Below, piece by piece: positions 58,917 through 64,000 of a DNA stretch of 64,000 bases. The position numbers and the translations under genes were made by a program. Where the stretch lies: NCBI RefSeq assembly GCF_001295795.1, contig NZ_LJHY01000004.1, positions 62,001-126,000 of the forward strand, written 5' to 3'. Below the pieces are notes generated by a model. It made no database searches. It had not been told where the DNA came from and worked only from the letters and a program-made list of their open reading frames with translations. Source of the DNA: Novosphingobium sp. AAP83. Its GTDB lineage: Bacteria; Pseudomonadota; Alphaproteobacteria; Sphingomonadales; Sphingomonadaceae. Numbering within the stretch: position 1 is the stretch's first letter; every line of letters starts with the position of its first letter.

Positions 58917-59519
58917 ATGCACCCCAACTCTGCCTTCCGCCACGATGACCGCGATCTGCACGAAGCGCTGATCGCGGAAATTGGCATGGGTATGGTTTTT
59001 GCGACAACGCCTGACGGCCCGCGCGTCGCCCACGCACCGCTGCTTTCAACCGGCGATGGCGCGGTGCAGTTTCATCTGGCGCGCGGCAATGCGCTGGCCA
59101 AGCATATTGACGGGATGACCGCGCTGGCCCTGATCAATGGTCCGGATGGCTATGTCAGCCCGCGCTGGTATGCCGATCAGGCCCAAGTGCCGACGTGGAA
59201 CTATGTCGCGCTGGAACTGGAAGGCAGGGTGCGGCGGATGGATCAAGACGGGCTCCACGCGCTGCTGGAAAATCTGTCTGCCGCCAATGAAGCGCGGATT
59301 ACCGAGGGCAAGCCCTGGACGATGGACAAGATACCGCCCGATGACTTGCGCAGGATGATGGCGGCCATCGTCGGGTTCGAAATGGAGGTCCAGGCATGGC
59401 GCCCCACCTTCAAGCTTTCGCAGAACAAGCCCGCCGATGAACGTGCGCGCGTGGCTGCCGGGCTGGAAGCACAAGGCTCTCCCGCAATCGCCGAACTTAT
59501 GCGAAAGTTGGTCCCATGA
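58917..59519 (+). CDS. PaiB-family FMN-binding protein
   Basis: The 200-residue protein matches the PaiB-like FMN-binding negative-regulator family: PHA-type start MHPNSAFRHDD, HAPLLSTGDGAVQFHLARGN, GPDGYVSPRWYADQAQVPTWNYVA and IVGFEMEVQAWRPTFKLSQNKP. The split-barrel fold binds FMN or haem in relatives. It overlaps the HAD gene start. Whether it regulates or catalyses is unknown. Confidence 0.9.
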   Translation: MHPNSAFRHDDRDLHEALIAEIGMGMVFATTPDGPRVAHAPLLSTGDGAVQFHLARGNALAKHIDGMTALALINGPDGYVSPRWYADQAQVPTWNYVALELEGRVRRMDQDGLHALLENLSAANEARITEGKPWTMDKIPPDDLRRMMAAIVGFEMEVQAWRPTFKLSQNKPADERARVAAGLEAQGSPAIAELMRKLVP

Positions 59520-60172
59520 AACTGGCTATCTTCGATTGCGACGGCACACTGGTGGATAGCCAGGCGGATATCTGTGCCGCGATGGAGGCGGCGTTTTCGG
59601 CAGCGGGCCTTGCACCGCCCGAACGCCATGCCACCCGCCGCGTGGTGGGCCTTTCATTGCATGAGGCGATGCGGCAATTGTACCCGCAAGGCGCGCATTC
59701 GGTTCACACTGACCTTACCCAGCTTTACAAAGACGCCTTCCGCGCGCGGCGTGAGGCGGGCGCTGTGGCCGAGCCGCTCTATGATGGCATTGCCCGGCTG
59801 ATTGAACATCTGGCCAATGACGAATGGCAACTGGCGGTCGCCACGGGCAAATCGGACCGTGGCCTTGCCCATTGCCTTGCCGCGCATGGCCTGACCAAGC
59901 ACTTCGTATCGTTGCAAACTGCCGACCGTCACCCGTCCAAGCCCGATCCTTCGATGATCGAACAATGCATCGCCGATGCCGGCGCAGACCGCGCCCGCAC
60001 CGTCATGATCGGCGATACGGTCTATGACATTGCGATGGCCTGCAATGCCGGCGTTACCAGCTTCGGCGTGGATTGGGGCTATCACGAGACGCATGAATTG
60101 ATCGAGGCAGGCGCCGCAGACGTTGCCACAAGCGTGGCGCACTTGCGCGATTTGTTGAGGGGTATAGCATGA
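59516..60172 (+). CDS. HAD-family phosphatase
   Basis: The 218-residue protein is a HAD subfamily I phosphatase. The nucleophile motif FDCDGTLVDS, the VATGKSDRGL motif and the C-terminal IGDTVYDIAMACNAGV are all intact. It resembles phosphoglycolate or pyrophosphate phosphatases; the substrate is not certain. Start and stop both overlap neighbours by four bases. Confidence 0.9.
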   Translation: MKLAIFDCDGTLVDSQADICAAMEAAFSAAGLAPPERHATRRVVGLSLHEAMRQLYPQGAHSVHTDLTQLYKDAFRARREAGAVAEPLYDGIARLIEHLANDEWQLAVATGKSDRGLAHCLAAHGLTKHFVSLQTADRHPSKPDPSMIEQCIADAGADRARTVMIGDTVYDIAMACNAGVTSFGVDWGYHETHELIEAGAADVATSVAHLRDLLRGIA

Positions 60173-60399
60173 CAGATCAGCCCGATCCCGCCGCCAGTCG
60201 CTTTGCCGTGTTACAGCTGGCACGGGCTTCAGGCGCTTTGATTATGCTGCTGGCTGTCTTGGTCATCGCGGGCAAAGCCCCGGCCATGCTCGGCAGCATC
60301 CCTAAAGAAGTTGGCTATGTCCTCGCGGCCATCGGCCTGTTCGAATTCTACGCGCTGCCGCGCTTTCTTGCGCGCCGCTGGAGGTCTCCAAAAGAATGA
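60169..60399 (+). CDS. Small two-helix membrane protein
   Basis: The 76-residue protein has two hydrophobic segments (ASGALIMLLAVLVIAGK and VGYVLAAIGLFEFYALP) and a basic C-terminus. It overlaps both the HAD gene and the ATP12 gene by four bases. Function unknown, but the tight coupling to atp12 is noteworthy. Confidence 0.8.
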   Translation: MTDQPDPAASRFAVLQLARASGALIMLLAVLVIAGKAPAMLGSIPKEVGYVLAAIGLFEFYALPRFLARRWRSPKE

Positions 60400-61091
60400 A
60401 GCGTTTTTACCGTGAAGTGACTGTCGTCGAAGCCGGGGCAGGTTTCGGCGTGCACTTGGATGGCCGCGCGATCAAAACCGTAAGTGCGCGCCCGCAAGTG
60501 GTGCCAACCCGTGCGCTAGCCGAGGTGCTGGCACAAGAATGGGCTGAGCAGGGCGACGAAATCGATGTGGCGCGCTTCCTGTTCCGCGACATGGCCGACT
60601 ATGCGATCGATGTTGTCTCGCCCGATCCGGCAGCCGCGATTGAAAGCCTGCTGCCTTATGCCGCCACTGATACGCTATGCTATCGTGCCGAACCGGACGA
60701 ACCCTTCGCCGCGCGCCAGCGGCTGATGTGGGAGCCTTTGCTGGCGGGTGCAGAAACCCGGCTTGGCGTGAGGTTCGTGCGCATTTCGGGCGTGATGCAC
60801 AAGCCGCAGCCGCCCGAAACACTAGCGCGCCTGCGCGACGAACTGACAACGCATGATGCCTTTGCGCTGGCCGCTTTGCGCAACACCGCAGGTCTTGCCG
60901 CCTCATTGGTAATCGGCTTGGCCGCACTTGATCCGCAGGCCGATATCGACGCGCTGTGGGATGCGGCCAATCTTGAAGAAGACTGGCAGGCCGAACTGTG
61001 GGGCAAGGATTGGGAAGCCACCGAATTGCGCGCCAAACGGGCGGCGGCATTTGCGGCTGCGGCACGGTTTGCGCAGTTGGCTAGACCTTAA
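60396..61091 (+). CDS. ATP12-family F1-ATPase assembly chaperone
   Basis: The 231-residue protein matches the ATP12 family: the N-terminal MKRFYREVTVVEAGAGFGVHLDGRAIKT, VPTRALAEVLAQEWAEQ, the YAATDTLCYRA motif and the C-terminal NLEEDWQAELWGKDWEA. ATP12 helps insert the alpha subunit into F1; it is a feature shared by mitochondria and alphaproteobacteria. Confidence 0.95.
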   Translation: MKRFYREVTVVEAGAGFGVHLDGRAIKTVSARPQVVPTRALAEVLAQEWAEQGDEIDVARFLFRDMADYAIDVVSPDPAAAIESLLPYAATDTLCYRAEPDEPFAARQRLMWEPLLAGAETRLGVRFVRISGVMHKPQPPETLARLRDELTTHDAFALAALRNTAGLAASLVIGLAALDPQADIDALWDAANLEEDWQAELWGKDWEATELRAKRAAAFAAAARFAQLARP

Positions 61092-61122
61092 CCCACTATC
61101 CGTTCGGGCCGGGCTTGCAAAT

Positions 61123-61695
61123 TCACCCTACCCAATCCGCAACTGCTTGCGCCACGGTATTGGCTGCCTCGTTTAACGCAGGGCCTACATACTCCGCCTC
61201 GGCTTCGTTCACCGGGACGACGCTTTCAAACCGGCGTGTTTCAATCTTGCCTCCCGCCTGCTTCACCGCATCAAACCGCACCACAACTGAACCGGTGCGC
61301 ACATCATAGCCCATATCAAGCAGACGGCCTGACAGCTTCGGGCCATTGGCGCCTGCATCATTCTCGATCACCAACTGCCCGCCCTTGGCGCGGATCGTTT
61401 CAGCCAGTAGGCGCTGGAACAGGCGCGAGGGTCGTTCGACCCACATAGTTTTCTTCAGGTAAGCCACGTTGGCATCATCGATCTGCACCGGTACACGAGT
61501 GACAGCGAGCCGAGCGTCCGCTGTCGGTTCAAGCACCGCCAACGCCGTTTCTGCCGTACCACTTGCGGTCGCTCCCGCAGCAGGTGCATTCGTCGTACGC
61601 AGCGAAAGCAACGTATCGGGTGTTTTGGCACCGAAGCTGACGCAACCTGCCAAAGCAGCAGAAAGGCCCAACATCATCAGGGTTTTGGCGTACAT
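61123..61695 (-). CDS. ABC-type transport auxiliary lipoprotein (PqiC-like)
   Basis: The 190-residue protein has a lipoprotein signal (MMLGLSAALAGCVSFG) and the auxiliary-lipoprotein pattern with PVQIDDANVAYLKKTMWVERPSRLFQRLLAETI and VVVRFDAVKQAGG. It is the last gene of the MCE operon. Members sit at the inner face of the outer membrane and receive lipid from an MCE protein. Confidence 0.88.
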   Translation of the reverse strand: MYAKTLMMLGLSAALAGCVSFGAKTPDTLLSLRTTNAPAAGATASGTAETALAVLEPTADARLAVTRVPVQIDDANVAYLKKTMWVERPSRLFQRLLAETIRAKGGQLVIENDAGANGPKLSGRLLDMGYDVRTGSVVVRFDAVKQAGGKIETRRFESVVPVNEAEAEYVGPALNEAANTVAQAVADWVG

Positions 61696-61707
61696 GCGCT
61701 CGCCTCC

Positions 61708-62667
61708 TCAGTTCTTGTAATCAGGCAGCTTGGGGCCGCCAACAATGCCGCCGATGCCATCGTTGTTGATACGATCTGTCACCTCGCGCAGCGATTTGGT
61801 GGTCGCTTGCAGATCCCGGATGGCCGCTTCGGCAGCGGGCAAAGTGCGTTCGTTCAATTGGCGTGCAGCAGGCCTTGCGTCATTCAACGTCGCTTGCAAT
61901 TCGTTCGCCGCGCCCTCTGCCGAAACCAGCGTCTTGCGCAATTGCTTGGCAATGCCGTTGCCTTCATCGTTGATCATCGTATCGGCAGAGTTGGTTAGCT
62001 TTTCAAAACTTGCCAGCGAGTAGTTTGCTTGCCGCAGGGTAGCTTGCAATTCAGTAAGCGTCCGTTTGATATCGGGCGAAGCGTCGGCCAGATTGCCACT
62101 CAACCTATCTGTGTTGGTCAGGATGTTCTCGATAGAGTTCTGGTTCTTGTCCGACAGGACCATCGTCAGCCGTTCCGTCAACGTCGCAAGCCGTTCCAGC
62201 AGCAGCGGCGCGTTTGACAGGATCTCGCCAAGGCCCGAGCGCTTGGTCGGGATCACCGGCACGCCTTCAGGGCATGTCGCACGCTTGTTTTGCTTTGGAC
62301 ATTCAATCACCGGAGCACCTTTGTGTGCGCCCGAAAGCTGGATTGTAGACACGCCGGTAAAGCTTCCTTGCAAGCTCGCGGTGGTTCCCTGCAAAATCGG
62401 CACCTTGCGATCAACTGCAATACGCACGCGCACGAATTCGGGATCACGCTCCCACAATTCGATGTTCTTTACCTGACCAAACGGCACGCCTGAGAATGAC
62501 ACTTCCGATCCTTTGGCCAAGCCATCGACCGATTGCTTGAAGAAAATGTCATATTCGTTGAGTTCGCCCTGATTGAGCCGCGCGATCCAGATAGTCAGCA
62601 TGGCTGTTGCCGCCAGCAGCGCCAGCGTTACCAGACCCACCCATATGTGGTTTGCCCGCGTTTCCAT
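61708..62667 (-). CDS. MlaD-family (MCE) lipid-binding protein
   Basis: The 319-residue protein has an N-terminal membrane helix (HIWVGLVTLALLAATAMLTIWIA), an MCE domain (LAKGSEVSFSGVPFGQVKNIELW through VSTIQLSGA), and a long C-terminal helical part with repeated acidic and Gln/Asn-rich segments. MCE domains form hexameric rings that carry phospholipids between membranes. It lies nine bases after the ATPase gene. Confidence 0.92.
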   Translation of the reverse strand: METRANHIWVGLVTLALLAATAMLTIWIARLNQGELNEYDIFFKQSVDGLAKGSEVSFSGVPFGQVKNIELWERDPEFVRVRIAVDRKVPILQGTTASLQGSFTGVSTIQLSGAHKGAPVIECPKQNKRATCPEGVPVIPTKRSGLGEILSNAPLLLERLATLTERLTMVLSDKNQNSIENILTNTDRLSGNLADASPDIKRTLTELQATLRQANYSLASFEKLTNSADTMINDEGNGIAKQLRKTLVSAEGAANELQATLNDARPAARQLNERTLPAAEAAIRDLQATTKSLREVTDRINNDGIGGIVGGPKLPDYKN

Positions 62668-62676
62668 GGCCTGTCC

Positions 62677-63585
62677 TTAATCCTCGCCCATGATCGGCGA
62701 AATCTGCTTTGTGGCAGCATCTGTCACCACACTTGCACGCACAACCTGTTGCCGTGCCTGCGAATCTTGTGCTGCCCGCCCACGCGGGCCGTTAAAGTAT
62801 TCCTGAATCCACGGATGGTCGAGCGCCAACAATTCAGGGATCGTGCCCACGGCGATTACGGTGCGATCCGCAATCACCGCAACCCGGTCGCAAATCTCGT
62901 ACAAAGTATCAAGATCATGCGTGATCAGAAACACGGTAAGGCCCAGCGTCTGCTGCAATTGCAGAATCAACTGGTCAAACGCCGCCGCGCCGATCGGATC
63001 AAGTCCCGCCGTCGGCTCATCCAGAAACAGCAGTTCAGGATCGAGCGACAAGGCCCGCGCAAGACCAGCACGCTTGCGCATACCGCCAGAAAGTTCTGAC
63101 GGGTACTTGCTCGTCGCTTCGGCGGGCAGGCCCGAAAGCAGCACTTTGTAGCGGGCGATTTCATGCCGCAATTCATCACCGATTTCAGGATAAAACTCGC
63201 GTAACGGCACTTCAACGTTCTCTGCCACGGTCAACGTCGAGAACAGCGCGCCGCCCTGGAACAACACGCCCCAACGGCTGCGGATATCGATATCGGCATC
63301 GTCGCGTGCATCGGTGATCGATTGACCCAGTACTTCGACATCGCCGGCTTGCGGTGTTTGCAGGCCAATGATCGTGCGCATCAGCACCGATTTGCCCGTG
63401 CCCGAACCGCCCACCACGCCGATGATCTCGCCCCGGCGCACATCAAGATCAAGGCCTTCGTGAATGACGTGATCGCCAAACACATTGCGGATGCCGCGCA
63501 CTCGGATCGGGAATTCGCCGTCAAACGCCCCGTGCATTTCCGGCAAGTCTGTCGTCACGGGCGCGAAGGTTTCTGCTTCACCCAT
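62677..63585 (-). CDS. MlaF-like ABC transporter ATPase
   Basis: The 302-residue protein starts at the ATG at 63585 and has Walker A GGSGTGKS, the signature LSGGMRKRAGLARALS, Walker B LLFLDEPTAG and the H-loop VFLITHDL. It powers the MCE lipid transporter with the permease encoded just upstream. The start overlaps the permease stop (TGATG). Confidence 0.95.
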   Translation of the reverse strand: MGEAETFAPVTTDLPEMHGAFDGEFPIRVRGIRNVFGDHVIHEGLDLDVRRGEIIGVVGGSGTGKSVLMRTIIGLQTPQAGDVEVLGQSITDARDDADIDIRSRWGVLFQGGALFSTLTVAENVEVPLREFYPEIGDELRHEIARYKVLLSGLPAEATSKYPSELSGGMRKRAGLARALSLDPELLFLDEPTAGLDPIGAAAFDQLILQLQQTLGLTVFLITHDLDTLYEICDRVAVIADRTVIAVGTIPELLALDHPWIQEYFNGPRGRAAQDSQARQQVVRASVVTDAATKQISPIMGED

Positions 63586-64000
63586 CAGCCCCACCCGATT
63601 TCGGTAAAGAAGATGGCGAAGAACGCATCGAGCACGATCACCGTAAAGATCGCCATGACCACCGCCGCCGTGGTGCGTGCCCCCACCTCTTCGGCGTTGT
63701 TCTTCACCTGCATGCCCTGATAGCATCCCGCCAACGCCACGATCAGCCCGAATACCGGCGCTTTGGTCAGCCCTACCCAAACGTCATGCAGCGGCACAAC
63801 CTCCTGGATACGCGTCAAAAATGTGAAGAAAGGAATACCGAGTGTCAGACTGGAGAGGAATGCACCACCGATGATGCCGAGAAAGGCTGAGAAGAAGCCC
63901 AGCAGCGGCATCATGATCATCGTGGCCAGAATACGCGGCACGACCAGCGCTTCCATCGGCGAAACCCCGATGGTGCGCATCGCATCAACCTCTTCGGTCA
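63585..64000 (-). CDS. MlaE-like ABC transporter permease, C-terminal part
   Basis: The frame is open at the right edge, so only the C-terminal 138 or so residues are in the window. They show the MlaE family pattern: EALVVPRILATMIMMPLLGFFSAFLGIIGG and a further set of hydrophobic helices ending FAIFFTEIGWG. It is the upstream partner of the ATPase, MlaD and lipoprotein genes. Confidence 0.93.
   Translation of the reverse strand, partial: TEEVDAMRTIGVSPMEALVVPRILATMIMMPLLGFFSAFLGIIGGAFLSSLTLGIPFFTFLTRIQEVVPLHDVWVGLTKAPVFGLIVALAGCYQGMQVKNNAEEVGARTTAAVVMAIFTVIVLDAFFAIFFTEIGWG

Overview
The window is a G+C-rich chromosomal segment from an alphaproteobacterium of the order Sphingomonadales. A Novosphingobium- or Sphingobium-like organism fits best. 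The grounds are a protocatechuate 4,5-cleavage (lig) gene set, the Anbu/alpha-E/ATP-grasp operon, an ATP12 chaperone gene, a hemC-hemD-mitofilin order, and very many ATGA-coupled genes. I found no rRNA, tRNA, CRISPR array, prophage or insertion sequence. Accessory DNA is limited to dispersed palindromic repeats and two small ORFs that interrupt operons, one of them clearly A+T-rich.

Left region (1-10.7 kb): a catabolic cluster with no obvious named substrate. It holds the end of a Rieske oxygenase alpha subunit, a ThuA-like protein, two acyl-CoA dehydrogenases, a LuxR-type regulator without a synthase, a DUF35/thiolase pair of the kind that cleaves CoA side chains, a 2-oxoacid (acetoin-type) dehydrogenase E1alpha-E1beta-E2 set without E3, and a glyoxalase-fold protein. 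Together they suggest ring oxidation plus CoA-dependent side-chain removal, with a 2-oxo or acetoin-like fragment oxidised by the E1/E2 complex.

10.7-18 kb: an extensin-like lipoprotein, a FixJ-type regulator whose receiver domain lacks its phosphoacceptor, then the four-gene Anbu operon (ATP-grasp, alpha-E, transglutaminase, Anbu protease), an alpha/beta hydrolase and a DUF3617 lipoprotein. 18-28.3 kb: housekeeping genes, namely uvrB, a higBA toxin-antitoxin pair, a flippase, gpsA, tsaD, and hemC-hemD followed by a short mitofilin (Mic60-like) gene.

28.3-41.6 kb: protocatechuate 4,5-cleavage. A leftward operon carries a 6PGDH-like reductase, ligJ, ligA, ligB, an unknown 131-aa ORF, ligC, a CmcJ-like oxidoreductase, a carotenoid-oxygenase-family enzyme and an NmrA-like reductase. 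A LysR regulator with two predicted helix-turn-helix units lies divergent to ligK-ligU-ligI. Together LigAB, LigC, LigI, LigU, LigJ and LigK can take protocatechuate to pyruvate and oxaloacetate. The last three genes of the leftward operon are not part of that known route and may feed it.

41.6-57 kb: a chemoreceptor, a lone exported TonB-type domain, clpB, divergent M28 and M16 peptidases, and gatC-gatA-(membrane ORF)-gatB with an FKBP isomerase and rpsU upstream. 57-64 kb: crcB-rluA-paiB-HAD-ORF-atp12, a tightly overlapped operon, and the 3' part of an Mla/MCE lipid-transport operon (permease, ATPase, MlaD, lipoprotein), which runs off the right edge.
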